Shown piece by piece: positions 33,599-46,275 of a stretch of 64,000 nucleotides of DNA. Made by a program: the position numbers and the translations under genes. Location of the stretch: assembly GCA_948567375.1 (NCBI GenBank), contig OX419756.1:34424333-34488332 (forward strand). The letters run 5' to 3'. The stretch comes from Lunularia cruciata. Lineage: Eukaryota; Streptophyta; Marchantiopsida; Lunulariales; Lunulariaceae. Numbering within the stretch: the stretch's first letter is position 1; every line of letters begins with the position of its first letter. The notes below the pieces were generated by a model, which searched no databases, was not told where the DNA came from, and was given only the letters and a program-made list of their open reading frames with translations.

Positions 33599-34900
33599 TT
33601 GAAAGATGTGGTCAATGAGTTCCATGATATCATTCCGGATGAATTACCCGTAGGGTTACCATTAAAACGGAGAGTAGATCATAAATTGAGATATTTCTTG
33701 GGAAGACACCTCCTTGTAAGGCCCCATATTGACTACCACCTCATGAGTTGGAAGAGTGTAAGGCTCAAATCAAGGATATGTTGCAAAAGGGGTTTATCTA
33801 ACCCAATGTATCACCATATGGGGCTCTTGTATTGTTTGTGAAGAAGAACGACAAAACAATACATAGGTGCATTGACTACCAAGGATTGAATCAACAAACG
33901 GTGAAGAAAAAATATCCATTACCTTGCATGGATAACTTGTTTGATCAATTAAATAGAGCAAGGCACTTCAACAAACTTGATTTTGGAGCGGTTACAACCA
34001 AATCAGAATTGCAAAAGAAGACATATACAATATTTCCTTTTGAAGAAGGTATGGTCACTTTGAGTACTTGGTGATGCAGTCTGGCCTCACCAATGCTCCA
34101 ACCACTTTCATGAGTTTGATGAATGATATATTTTGTCTGTACTTGGATAAATTTGTTATCATTTTTGATCTCGCACAAGCAACATCTACGAGAAGTCCTC
34201 CACATTCTATGACAGAATTAATTGTTTGCCAAAATCTCAAAATGAAAGTTTGAAAAATGTAAAGTAGACTACTTAGGGCATAGAGTTAGTGCAAAAGGTG
34301 TCCAAGTATTAAAAAATAAAATAGAAGTCAAGAGTGCTCTAAAAGATCAGACTCAACTCAAGAGTTTCTTAGGATTGATGGGGTTTTATCACTGATTTGT
34401 CAAGGACTTCTCCAAGATTACAAAACCTCTAATAGGTAAGGAGTAAGGAGACAAAGTGGGTAAGGAGACAAAGTAGATATGGGGAAACGTGCAAGAATTG
34501 AACTTTCAAGAGCTAAAAGATGCATTATTACATGACCAATCTTGAAATGGAATGACAAAAAATGTCCAGTCACAATATGGCTATAGATGCATCAATTGTA
34601 GCAATAAGAGAAGTCCTACAACAAGAATGGAAGGATGGATGGCACTTAATTGCATATTTCTCTTGTATTTTTTTATGGAATACAACTATCACACCACCAA
34701 ACAAGAAGAGTTGGCCATTGTCCTTGCAACCAAGCATTGGAAGCACTATTTGGGTGAGAAGGCATTTTGTGGTAAAGATGGACCACAAACCTCTAGTCTA
34801 CCTCAAGACACAAAATGGTCTTTCTTGTTGATAGATTTGGTGGATAGAGTGGATAAAACAATTCAACATGACAATTAGATATGTGGAAGGCAAGAAAAAA
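33599..34900 (+). pseudogene. CV2 reverse transcriptase and RNase H
   Basis: Reads VVNEFHDIIPDELPVGLPLK, then [36 protein letters not shown], a broken active site after LDKFVIIF (the YxDD is lost to a frameshift near 34168), YLGHRVSAKGVQVL and LKSFLGLMGFYH. RNase H follows with MAIDASIVAIREVLQQEW and a VVKMDHKPLVYL segment. Confidence 0.8.
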
Positions 34901-35085
34901 CTTGCAAATGAACTCACCCAAATGCCAATGGCAAAAAATTGGTGATGGAAGTCAAGATGAACCCTAAATTTTGGCCCATGATTCTTGCTGCTACAAAAAC
35001 AAATCCATAAATTGTATGTGCTCAATCATCCAAAGGCATCACCAACACCCAAGGACTTACCTTCCGTGATGCTAGGTTATGGATA

Positions 35086-36402
35086 TTGGATGACATGGAT
35101 CTAAGAACCACCATCCTAGCGGAATGTAATGATTCTGCCATTGTAGGTCACATTGGGGTGGACAAGACCTTGGATGTGGTTAAATGCCATTACTATTGGC
35201 CCAAGATGAGCAATGATGTGATGAAATATGTTTGGAGTGGCCTACTTTTTCAACAAAATAAGGCTTCTAATCAAGCTCCCATAGGAATCCTCCAACCTCT
35301 CCCCACTCCTACATAAAATTGGGAATAGGTAAGCATGGATCTGGTTTTTGAATTGCCCAAGACCACCTCTGGTTTGACTCCATCATAGTCTTTGTCTACC
35401 AACTCAAAAAAATGATTCATGTGCATCCTACTACCAAGGATGTGACTGCCCCGCAACTAGCACAATTGTACTTAGATGCAGCCTTTTCCCATCATGGTTT
35501 GCCTTGAGTGCTCATCATAGATAGAGGCACTTAATTCACTGGTTTGTTTTGGAGAACTCTTTGGTTTCTTCAAAACCAAATTGGCCATGTCCACAATTTA
35601 CCATCATGGACTGATGGACAAACAAAGAGGGAAAATTGTACTATTGAGGACATGCCTCAAAGCTTTACTTTGGATGAGCAAGAGAGGTGGGACACCTTAC
35701 TCCCATTGGTAGCATTTGCTTACAACAATTCAATGAATGCCTCTACACAAGTCACACCATTCTTTCTCATGTATGGAGAGCATCCTTTCACACCTTCAAG
35801 CTTGATGAAAGTCAGTTCAATGGCTACAAAGGTTGACATTGTCAATACTTTTGTTTCTAGAATCCAATAGGGTGTGGAGAACTCCAAGCATAGGTTGTAG
35901 ATCACTCAAAATTGGCAAAAGCAGTATGCAAATGCACACCTCCAACACATGGAGTTCAATGTAGGAGATCAAGTTTGGCTGTCAACTACCAACCTCAAGT
36001 TAGTTGGTCCTCATAATCTCAGACCCCATTTCATTGGACCTTTCTCCATCCTTCGTTGCATCGGTGCAGTGGCTTATCACCTTGAGGTATTACCACATAT
36101 GAAGACCCACCTAGTGTTTCATGTTTCTTTATTATTCTGATATGCTCCCCAACCATCCCACTTCTCTTCCATCCAAGAATTTTGACCTTGTCTAACACTT
36201 GTTGATGAGGCAGTATGAAGTCAAATGCATTTTCAAAAAATGTGTCCATGGTACTTGCCATCCACGTGTGGAATATCTGGTCCATGGGAAAGGAAACCCA
36301 CTATATGAGGCCACATGGAAGTCAATAGCCAACTTGACCAATGCATTAATGTTAGTTCAATCTTTTGAGCAACAACTTTGCAATGAGGACATTGCATCTT
36401 AA
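35086..36402 (+). pseudogene. CV2 integrase and chromodomain
   Basis: The zinc-binding part is IVGHIGVDKTLDVVKCHYYW. Core segments are WTDGQTKRENC and LLPLVAFAYNNSMNASTQV. The C-terminus is FNVGDQVWLSTTNLKL and HFIGPFSILRCIGAVAYHL. A chromodomain follows at 36199-36402, reading VEYLVHGKGNPLYEATWKSI. It ends before the polypurine tract AAAAGGAACGAGG. Confidence 0.82.
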
Positions 36403-36415
36403 AAGGAACGAGGTT

Positions 36416-37019
36416 TGTAATACAAGTAGCTAGACATATTACCTGGAGGTGAAAATTGGCATGGTAACATCTAGAAGGATGTTGTGTACAATGGGCTAGA
36501 AGATCAAATAGAGGTGTCACCAAAAGAGTACTTCTACTAATAGGGCAGAAGTTGAAAATAGCTTGAAAACTTTAGAGTGAATTTTGGAGGCCTAAACAAA
36601 TGAAATAGGCCTAAAAAATGGAAAGATTCCCCTCCTCCTTTCGGAAAAAAAGGCTTGACTTCTCCTTGATATGATTTGTCTCATCAAACTTTCCAACAAT
36701 ACCTCACACATGTGATTTTGAGCTCCCTTCAAGAAGATTCCCTTAAGATTCTATAAAGATCCTCTTTAGGGAATTTTGATAAACTAGATAGGACAAGGAT
36801 TGACATGTCACCCATCCAAACAACTAATCCAAGGATGGAGCTTGCTGAAAAGTCACCAATCCATGTATCTGATCTCAGGGTGGAGCTTCAGTTGAGGAGA
36901 TCCTATGCTATATAATAAAGAGAAGGTGTTCCTTTGGGACATCGGATTATTGAGTGTGAAACTTGTATTTTCTCTCTTGTATCTCTCTTGGAGAGTTCTC
37001 TTGTCCTTGGAATATTACA
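36416..37019 (+). repeat. CV2 3' LTR (604 bp)
   Basis: Starts TGTAATA and ends TATTACA, a perfect 7-bp terminal inverted repeat, directly after the polypurine tract. A TATA-like CTATATAATAAAG lies near 36910. No 5' LTR is available for comparison. Confidence 0.8.
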
Positions 37020-39319
37020 AGTAACTATATAAAAGAGCTCAAGTGTAGGTTATTGTGTGTGTTACTTTGGTTATTTTTACATGTAGGGCTTTGGCTGGTA
37101 TTTCTCCTTGACTTTGGGCCCTATTAACTTACGCTAATAACCTGGTTGCTCTATCCACACTTTTATGTGATTTTGACTCTTGCTTTTTCCTTTAGGGTAT
37201 TCCATTTGGCCTTTGGGTTATTTTCTTTGTAAAAGAAGAATCTTTTAGAATAGCTAGACAAGGTAATTACCTTGTGTTGAAACCTTCTTGTGAGAAAACA
37301 AAGAATGTAAGTTCTAATTGAGTCTAATGTGATGTTGATGAAACTTCACAATAAAGGTTTCAATTGTAGACTTTTCACTATTCATAAAAATCTATAAATT
37401 ATTTTGTCTATAGGGTGCATAAGATGCATGGGTACTTAGAGGTTTTACTTAGAGGTTTTACTTATAGGTTATGATTTTGGTGATTCATAGCTCTATGAGG
37501 GGTTATGGAGATACCTATAACTCTTTATTAACCCGTAAACCTTAATTAGGAACATAGCTATACCCTTTAGAAGACAAATGTCACATATTGGAGCTCTTCA
37601 AATAAATTCTCATTTCCTATAGTGACATCATTTTCCCAATTTGACAAAGTGAAGAGAAGAGTTGATTAAAGTTATTTGTGTCAAACTATTCTCACTTTCA
37701 TCAATATTTTTCCATGTTTAATTGTCCAAATCAAATCCACAATTTCATTAATAGTCCTTCCATCTTCAACTTGTTAAATCAAATCCCCAAATCTATGCCA
37801 CATATTAGTACCTTTTTTACACACTAGTTAAGGAGATAAAAACATGTATGCATAAGCAGCTTTCAAAGGTAGAATATGAAGGATATTACACCAAATAGGA
37901 ATTGTACAAATGGAGAATAGATGAGTGGAGTTATGGATGGAAGAATAGAGTAATGATGAAATTTACATTGAGGACAATGAATTAATGATGAAGTTGTGGG
38001 ATTTTGTACACTCCCACAAATATTTTGATAGAGAGGAATCAAATTTATCATAATACAGAAATTTTTATCAATTCTTTAGAGGTCTTGATCCCCTTGTCTA
38101 AACAACTAGTACATATGGACATTGAGTCTTTTCATACTTTACTCAAGTTCACACATATAAGTTCATTAGAGAGCATGATGTCTTTAAGGTGAGAATCAAG
38201 AAAGGTCCATACCCTTGTGAGGATACAACTAGTGGTAGCACTTAGAAAAGTTTTAGCATCATGAAAATGAGCTTGTGCTACAAGAGACATGAATTTGTGT
38301 GGTACTATCTTTGAATCTACTAAAATTTTTACAAAGAAAGTCATGACTAAAGACATATCTATTCTCAAGAAAGAAATGGCCTAGCTTGACAACAAAGAAA
38401 AATTAGGAATTTCAAGCATCTTTGCAGTGAAGGGTTTTCACTAGCGTGTAATATTTATGGATGAGACAATAATCACTTTAGCAAATAGGCCAAAGGTGGA
38501 TGGAGAAACTTATTTTTGTAGGAAGGGTTTTTATGTGCTAGTGATATGTAATGATATATTGAGGATTATTAATTTTAGTGAAGGTAAGGGTCCTTGAAGC
38601 CAAGAAAGTGAGGGTCTTCAAAGACTTCTAGTATTTTTGATTTTGTGAGTTCCAAGTTTCTCCACGTGTGTGAAGGTTTTTGCTAATTTATTTGAGTTCA
38701 AGTTTTCCATATGTTCAACAAGGTACTCTAGGAGTTCAAATTTTTTTGTATGCTCATTTGTGTAGTGTTTGCTCATTTTTATGAGTTCAAACCTCTCCAT
38801 GTGCTTAACCATATGTTTGCTCATTTTGCAAGGATGCTTGGCTTTTTTCACAACATGATATGCATAAAAAGGTCACCATTATGGGATGGCATGAATCATT
38901 GAGAGGTGAATAGTTCTTTGTAATACCTATACCTGCTAGGAGATTTGGGCTATATTTCCATTTGGTACCTTCAATCAAACAACCACACATTAAGGAGCAT
39001 ATAAAATTTAATAAATGTGTTGTTAGAGCAGGTGTTTCAATGAACATTGCATAGGTATTCCCTTTGAGAGTTAAAAATACAATTGAAAAACTAGAATATG
39101 AATCTATATTTGCTAAATTGGATTAGCATATGCATCATTTTGCATGATGCATTGATTGATAATTTAGACATATGGGTTGAAGAGGACAACAAGCACATAA
39201 ATGAGTTGGATGGAGAACAAGATATAGTTAACCCACTAAGATTTTACCCTCATTTGAGAGAAGAGACTAGAGTAACAATTTTACAAATGTATATTGGTTA
39301 CAACCACCAAACCAATTGG
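37020..39319. other. Unassigned A/T-rich stretch
   Basis: Spacer between CV2 and DM copy 1. A 78-codon minus-strand frame at 38132-38368 has no recognisable domain. A local tandem repeat is listed separately. Nothing else was recognised. Confidence 0.45.
38646..38826 (-). repeat. Four imperfect ~48-bp tandem repeats
   Basis: Units begin GAGTTCAA or GAGTTCCAA on the plus strand. On the minus strand the frame reads four charged units such as KMSKHMVKHMERFELI, KMSKHYTNEHTKKFELL and EYLVEHMENLNSN. They sit in an open stretch of 77 codons with no known domain. Confidence 0.6.
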
Positions 39320-39790
39320 GTTGTCATAACATTTGTAGAGTCAAAGCTAGATTGCTTGGACATTAGAGTAGGAGTGCTAGTAGTCAAAGGTATATGCAAT
39401 TACTCATAGACTACTTGTTGACGGTCAGATTTCATGTTCATGGTACTAATCACATGATGGGACCTACTATCACTTGCACCATTCATACTCTTGGTTGTAT
39501 TATAAGGAGGAATGTTAGGGTTGGAGACATAGGTCAAAATCAGAGGTATACCTTCAAAGTGTAGCTCTAGAGACCTCACTTCTTTGATGTTGAGCCTTTG
39601 AGTTCTTGGCTATGGTAGAAAAAGAACTAATGAGCATCACTTAGAGTCTCCTAGCTAGATTGGGTGTGGCTTGAATATAATTAGTGCCGAGTTGTTGGCA
39701 GATTGTTGAGTGAATGATCAAAGTACTAATCTGATTTGAGTTGATTCAAGTTGATGAAAAACTTATTACATTAGAGAAGTGAGAGTTAGG
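39320..39790 (+). repeat. DM copy 1 5' LTR remnant (core part)
   Basis: Matches the core of the compound LTR at 49912-50400. Shared pieces include TCATAGACTACTTGTT, GGTTGGAGACATAGGTCAAA and CTGATTTGAGTTGATT. The outer 110-bp repeats are not recognisable at either side. Confidence 0.65.
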
Positions 39791-39799
39791 AGGAAATTG

Positions 39800-40929
39800 G
39801 TTGTGGTGTAGGAATTGAGGGTGTTGGTGGTATCTCCAAGCTTGGTTGATATTTGGTACCTTGATTGCGGTTCAGATTTTCCTAAGAGTGATCATGTACA
39901 AAAATGTTGGCCAAATTTTGATGAGAATGGAGTCAATTTCACGCGATTGGCCAATTGCTTAGGAGGTGAAAGTATGGCCAATTTGGTGCAAGTTGAGCTT
40001 GAAATGCAAAATTGAAGGTGGAGTTGGGAACCCATACCCACAAATTAGAGATTTGGAGATTCCCATCTTTCTAATTTGGCTTGAGTAGAGATTTAGTGGA
40101 GAATTTGGTGGTCATCCAACTACACCAGATTTTATGTTGAATTTGGTGGAGGATTTATGTCAAATTTTGGCCAAAGGAAGTTTGATCCCCTTCTCAATGA
40201 TCCTTTTAGCTTAGGAAATAGATACATACTCCTATTATGTCAAATGTTAAATTGTGGTAGAGTCTATCTTATGTTAGTTTAAGAGATGAAGGGTTTTGTT
40301 TAGCCTTCTTGTGATTGGACTCTGTCTATTCTCTACTTCTTGTTTGTGCACTATGTTTGTGAGGTGCCCTAACTTTAGAGCACTGGTGCTTTGGTGTGCT
40401 CTTGATAGTGAGGTTACTTGATGACTAGTGAGACTACATGTGTTTCTATTTTGATGATGCAAAAAGTGACGGCTTGCAGACCTGAGAGTGCATGTTATGA
40501 TGACAGATTACAAGTCACTCTTTTCCATAGTGTAGTTGTTCCAATATTAGAGCTACATTAGTGGGTGATGTTCAGTTGGTGTTGGCACTTAGTGGGGTAC
40601 TTGCGGTAGTTACGATTGCAGTTTGAGTTACTTGGTCATGATGGAGTTCTTTGGGGGTTCTCAAGGAGATATCATGGTAGTATGCAATGGGTACACCCAA
40701 AGTGGCACTTGGTATCAACATGTATCTCAAGTCCTAGTGAGTGAGGAGACTCCAAGTTGGAGTTTGATATAGGGGCTAATTCAATTGAGAGTGCACTCGG
40801 TGTGTTTGCACCATTATTGTGGGACATGGATGAGATATATTGGACCTCCAAAGGCCCTTGATATTACTTTGGTATAATGGGTACCATTGAGTTGGATGAA
40901 TTTATCTAAGAGTTTGATAGTTAGTGTGA
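39800..40929 (+). other. DM leader
   Basis: Untranslated-looking leader between the LTR remnant and gag. 40560-40760 is shared with the deleted copy at 22560-22740. No domain was read. Confidence 0.5.
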
Positions 40930-42004
40930 TTTGTAATAGATACGTAACCCAACTTTGTTCACACCCTTCATGGCATGGAAAAGGTTATTTGAGCACTTAG
41001 AGGGTCTATCAATAGACAAATATCATAAGTTCAAGAGAGCTTGCTTGGAGGACATTGAGCTATGGAGATAGTATTGGTCTCCAAACTACATCTCTATCAT
41101 TTTAGGTTCAATTTCTAGGGGTATACTATAGCACCTCCAAGTTCTAGTACTACTAGTGTTGGTGGATCTATTGGAGATGGTGGTACTACAAGCAAAGGTA
41201 CCACTATAGGAAGTGATGTAGTACCAAGGTTTAACCCCATGGTAGAAATCTTCAAATGGTTGAGGTAGAAGCACCAAGGAGTGCGGATTGACAAGCTAAG
41301 GAGCTTGTAGGAGTTCCAATGGAAAGCTTAAGAAAGCTTATGCAAGGCATACACTCGCATGAGATAGCTGATCAATTTACTCAAGGAATTACTAAGACCT
41401 AAGCAGTCCAATTTTTCTATGGGATCTTAGACATGGAATTACAACATAGAGTACGTGATGTTACATTATTATAGGCTACTTCACCTACTTTGGCAATAAT
41501 CTTTGGTTTGGCTTAGCACATTAAGCTCAACATGGTGGAGGAGAGAGTGGTAACATTTGGACTTGGTGGAGAGACCTCATCCATAGTTGTCACTTCTTGT
41601 TGAGTACAATAGAGTGCACTATGCCATGTTGGCTTTTGAGAGCAGAGTGGACAGCCCAAATCTTATGAAGGAGATGGAAGGCTTACTGAATCTAGATCCT
41701 TACCTTCATGTTGAGGTCAACAATAGCTAGTGAGTGGTGGTATGGCTTGTTGGACTTGTGGTAGACTTCACCATAAGAGAGATTGCACTTAGGGTGGCAA
41801 ACTTGATACCTCTAGGGCATCATAGCCAATATAAAGAGTGTGACCATTACCATAGATTTGGTCACATTAGTGATTGGTGCTTTGTCCTTCATCCAAAGTT
41901 ACGGAGTGGTAGGGTTGCTATGGCAAGTGTAGAGAAGCTCTAGGTCATGGAGGACAAGGTGGTAGAGGATCTACACTTGATAAGGGTGCAATACCTATCC
42001 TTAC
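40930..42004 (+). pseudogene. DM gag with zinc knuckle, copy 1
   Basis: The gag-like frame reads FMAWKRLFEHLEGLSIDKYH near 40970, then a helical segment, and near 41730-41860 a zinc-knuckle region: CWTCGRLHHKRDC and, in the next unit, CDHYHRFGHISDWC. The second knuckle has lost one Cys to Tyr. The frame runs to GAIPILT, where BL LTR E begins. Confidence 0.7.
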
Positions 42005-43850
42005 TTTGAAAACCCAACAAATATCACTTTTGCGGTAATCAGGTAAGTAAAGTTCATTCACATGGAGATACAAGTCAAAATTGGTCAAATACAAAGCAAA
42101 GTAACAATGTAGTTCTTCTTGATTGCATCTTTAATCTCTCATGTAGCAACTACACCCAAAAGAGAATAAAAAGCACTGATTACAATCTCATCATCCATAA
42201 TCACAAATCTTTCAAATCTTTCCAAATAAACTTGATTGTGATGATTCAATCCCAAAAATGGCTAATTCACTACAAAACAACTTTGCCTCAAAATTGTGTT
42301 CCACCCCTCCACTAAAGGCACAACTTCCTTTATCAAAATTGCTTCACATCAACTAAGCAATGCACTCACAAATGCAGAATACTATCAACACTACAATTCC
42401 TCTTAGATTTGTCAAGGCATTGCTTTGATTGCACTTCACTCAAGATCAAACACACAAAATCAAGATCAAGGTTGTAGAATTCAACTTCCAACACTAACTA
42501 ACTTGGACTTTGAATTTCTCCCAACACTCATAGACACAAAAACATATAATCAATACTTGGAATTAAGCTCAAGCGACAAGCACTAATGCACAACACTTCA
42601 CTTTATCTATTCTCAAGATTATGAGCATTGAATAACATAAGACCGTGAATGCCTCTTTTAAATAGGCAGAGCACTTGATTGTTATCTAACTTCCTAAACT
42701 GATTCCTAACAACTCTACTAACCTACAAATCCAAAATGATAGACCACCTCTACCTCTTCTTATCTCAAAATTTGTCCTAATCCAATCCGATGTCTACTTC
42801 CACTTTGGCTTCCAATTGCAATGATCTTCCTATCACTTCTTTGTCTTTGGGTCTACCTAATTCTCCTCCTAACTCCTAAATTCTATTTCTACTATTACTT
42901 CACTACAAACTCAATTGCATTGGTGGGTAACTTATCTAAATCTTTATCTCTTGACCCACTCTTCTCTAATGTATCCAAAGACACATGCTGTTTGATCTTG
43001 CAATTTGGGTTCATTCAATATAGCTATTTTCTCTTCTAATATTACTTTGTTTATCTCCCAACCCACTCTTCTCTAATGTCTCAGGTAACTAATCCAAAGA
43101 CACCTGTTGTCTAATATTGCAATGTGGGTTCATTCACTATAGCTATTTTCTCTTTTAATTCTATCTTATCTTCAATTAGGACTGACATTGAAGTCAAGTG
43201 CATCCTAACTACCTCTTCTTTCTTTGTCTTAACTACTTCAAATGCTTCAAATATCTCACCCAAAGACTCATACATCTGATGTTTGACTACCTTGGATTGG
43301 GTCACCTTTGTCTTGAGGAGAAGTATCTAAACCCAAAATCGTGTAAACCCAAAGTCATATAAGTCCAAAGTTGTATAGACCCAAAGTCACATAGACCCAA
43401 AGCAATGTGGAACCAAAGAACCTCAACCCACAGTCACTTAACTACTCCATACATCTACTACAAAAACTTCAAATGCTTGTAACTTCTGCTATAAACCTCC
43501 AAACTTTGCAATTTTGATGGCAACAAAAAGCCTTGAATGAGATGCTTCCAATGAGATATAGCACACATGATTAAGACATGTTGTCATTGGAAATATGGTC
43601 CCCATAGTAATCTTGACTTGTAACCTCCATTTAGCTGCAAAGAAACCCTCCTTTAATCCAATCCTCCTTTAGGTCTGCCCTCCTTTGGGTCTGATCCAAT
43701 GAGTCCTTCTTTCTCTTACATGAAGTCAACTTTCTTAGCCAGATCAAAACACATGTTTCTCCTTGTTTCTTCTCCATTTGGATTCAATTTGGTTTCAACA
43801 ATGCACTTCTTCGTCAAAACTTTTCAAAAATGAAAAATGTGGGTACCACA
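42005..43850 (-). mobile_element. BL LTR copy E, internally deleted
   Basis: Minus-strand LTR with start TGTGGTACCCACA (43850) and a decayed end (42005). Only the two end regions survive, because the central coding part is missing. The TATTTAAAAGAG promoter box and R region (42650-42660) match copies B-D. 43333-43420 has about five tandem units of ACCCAAAGTCACATAG. A short coding remnant lies at 43111-43305. It separates DM gag from PR. The flanks CTTAC and ATATA do not match. Confidence 0.8.
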
Positions 43851-44339
43851 ATATAGTGATGGTTACATGGATTGAGTAGTTGGAGCAAAGATTGGCTAGC
43901 ATGGCCATTTCTCAAAGGAGATCAGATTTAGGTGTTGAGGCTTCCACCTCTTACGTTGGTGATAGAGATGTCTTGGACTTCATGTGTAGAGCAACATAGG
44001 TAGATTTATCTACCGTAGTGACTAAGAGTGTAGAACATGCTCCAAAGCCTAAAGGAGCATCAATGGAGTTGGATCCATAGAGAGGAGAGGTTGGTAGATA
44101 GGTCAAGCTTCCTCAATCTTTCACACTCTTTGAGGCACTACAAAGTGTCTATGGCTCCTAGACACCCATATGCAGGTGTGGTAGGTGATGATGGGGTGCA
44201 TGATATACTACTTGCTAGTCAACCACTTGCTACTACACCAATTGAGTCTAGCTTGATGTTGGAGGCGTGCAGTTGATTATGCACTTTCTTTTATTGTCAA
44301 CAAGTGACATGTTTACATTGGGAGTTTATCTAGCTCTAG

Positions 44340-44990
44340 TGTTCTGATTGGCTGCCACACTTTGTGAGAGTACAGATGATGTGGTTCTTGCTTCTAAAGC
44401 AAAGGTGGTTGATAGTGGAGCTGACTTGAGTGAGGAGCATGGGATCCGCTCAAAGACCTATAGGTTATGGCAAGTAGCAACAACTAGATTGGGGGAGTTA
44501 CCAACTAGACCTACCTTTGAGCAAGTGCGGTTCACACCTGGACTTGTCCTATTGGATAACTAGAGGGGGATTTTCTATTTTCTATTTTTTGGGACTTTTA
44601 AGGAAGGTCTATATACCACAAAGGGTCTTATTAGACTCTAGTGCGTAGCTCCTTATGTTGGGGAAGGCTATAATTATAAGTTTGGAGCTACAAAAGACCA
44701 ATGTGAAGATGTATCCATTTCAAATCCTGATATCTTTAGGCCAAGGTTCTACACAATCCACCACATGAGGAGAGCTTGTTATCTAGATGCAATCAAGTCA
44801 TCCAATTGATAGTTCTATGGTGAGAGCTCAAGTCATTGTGATAGAAGTTGAGTCATATGTTGTGTTGATTGGTGGAGCAATATTATACCCCATGGGTTTT
44901 AATATTGATTATTGGGAGGAGACAACCTCCTATAGACCAGGTTGGCAGTCAAGTGAGGGATGAGTATGTTGCCTACCAGTACACTTTAGT
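44340..44990 (+). pseudogene. DM aspartic protease, copy 1
   Basis: Aligned with 61267-60713. The frame at 44348-44563 reads LGELPTRPTFEQVRFTPGLV. After frame changes come the equivalents of the active-site and GGAMLY blocks (GGA near 44870, then TATACCCCATGGGTTTT). The active site itself has decayed (copy 2 DSGAQ is disrupted near 44636). Confidence 0.65.
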
Positions 44991-45344
44991 ACTAGCAATC
45001 TTAGCTCACTATAGTAAGGACCACGGCCTCAATTCCAGCTTTTAGTGGTTTTCTACTTGGCTTGGTAACTTATTGAGGGGAATGTGCATGGAAAGGATAC
45101 TCTAGTACCAAAAGTAACCACTCAGATTTGGAGTACAAGTGAGATCAATCCATCCACCTTGGATGTTCCATTATGGAGTTGAAAGGAGGCATTGAAGTAG
45201 CATGCAGATCAATTGGTGCAACAAGCTTGGAGTAGAGCCCTTGTACCACCAAGGGACCAGTGTGAAGATGAGCCTCTAAAGTCTATCATGTTGGCATCTT
45301 TGGATACCACACTCATTGCTTGGCAATATCTTATAGAAGGAGTA

Positions 45345-46275
45345 TGTTTTTTGGAGTTGTTTGGTGGGATTAGCACTAGAATACCATAAGTATTATAGGT
45401 AAGTATCCAATTACAAGGTATTTTTATGTGAGGAGAGATTAGACTACTAGGCAAGTCTCTCATGTGGCATACTTGGGTTATCTATATCCTAAGTTATTAC
45501 CAATGTTAGTAGTCAAGAGTTATTACAAGATCCTACTAGCAGAAATTTCTTTGTTGGGAGTATAGGATCTAAAGAGACATGGTCCTATTCATCTAGTGAT
45601 TTTTGGAAGGCCATGTCAAGGATATACACATGCTCACCAAGTTCAAGGTCTTTAGGATCTCCATTTTGTTTTGGGAGATATTATGTATACTAAAATATCT
45701 CCAAGTTCATGAGTCTATTTTTCCAACCCACATATTGGAGAACATCCCTTTGATGTACCTGGGTGATTCTCATACCTGGATGGTGGAAAGTACACATCAA
45801 GTCCATTCTTAGATGGGACCTACTGTGTTGTTGGATGTAGCCAAAGTGGGATCACATGCTCATCATTTTTTTCTTTGGTGGACAAACTTCTTACCCAAAG
45901 AGGTTCTACATTTTGCTTATGATAGGATTCAACAATAGACCACCTCACTATTGATGACAGACATCTTGGATGTTGGGCGTTAGTCTTAAATGGTGGTAGT
46001 GGCTGATGGGTAACCTATGGTAATGGTGAAGCTTTTTGGACAGGCTACAGTTACTTTACCCACACTTATGAGTTTCCCAAGCTCTCATACTTTTTGAGAG
46101 AGAGAACCTAGAATTTTTTGGGACTCTTAGTTACAGCAATTAGTGGAGCCCAACACCGATGAGAAAGAGTGGTTGATGAGTTTTTGCATCGGTATTACTG
46201 CTATTATAATATTATTAGAGGTACCAAAGCATCAAGTGTTAGGTTAGGTTATGTACCTTAACTATTTGACCTAGA
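45345..46275 (+). pseudogene. DM C5-cytosine DNA methyltransferase, copy 1
   Basis: Second copy of the methyltransferase domain, between PR and RT. Motif I reads GVCFLELFGGIST. Motif IV reads LVIFGRPCQGYTHA, with the Pro-Cys-Gln codons at 45611-45619 and Trp changed to Arg just before. Motif VI reads HILENIPLM. Motif VIII reads DVAKVGSHAHHFFLWWTNF. Motif IX reads NTDEKEWLMSF, and motif X appears as HQVLG followed by MYLNYL. Stops and frameshifts are many, so it is inactive. It keeps the motif IX-X segment that copy 2 has lost in part. The domain is C5-MTase by motif order; substrate specificity cannot be read. Confidence 0.82.

Larger units (their letters stand above)
33099..37019 (+). mobile_element. 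CV2 chromovirus, 5'-truncated
   Basis: Second chromovirus family, plus strand. What remains is the pre-RT linker, RT, RNase H, INT, chromodomain, polypurine tract and 3' LTR. Gag, PR and the 5' LTR are missing. The CV1 element abuts its left edge at 33098. It is very decayed, with frame changes every few hundred bases and few CpG. It is distinct from CV1 in LTR sequence. Confidence 0.8.

Noticed and set aside
36199..36402. Chromodomain in the DM family
   Set aside because: Chromodomains were read only in CV1 and CV2. In DM the region after the integrase carries the PHD finger instead.
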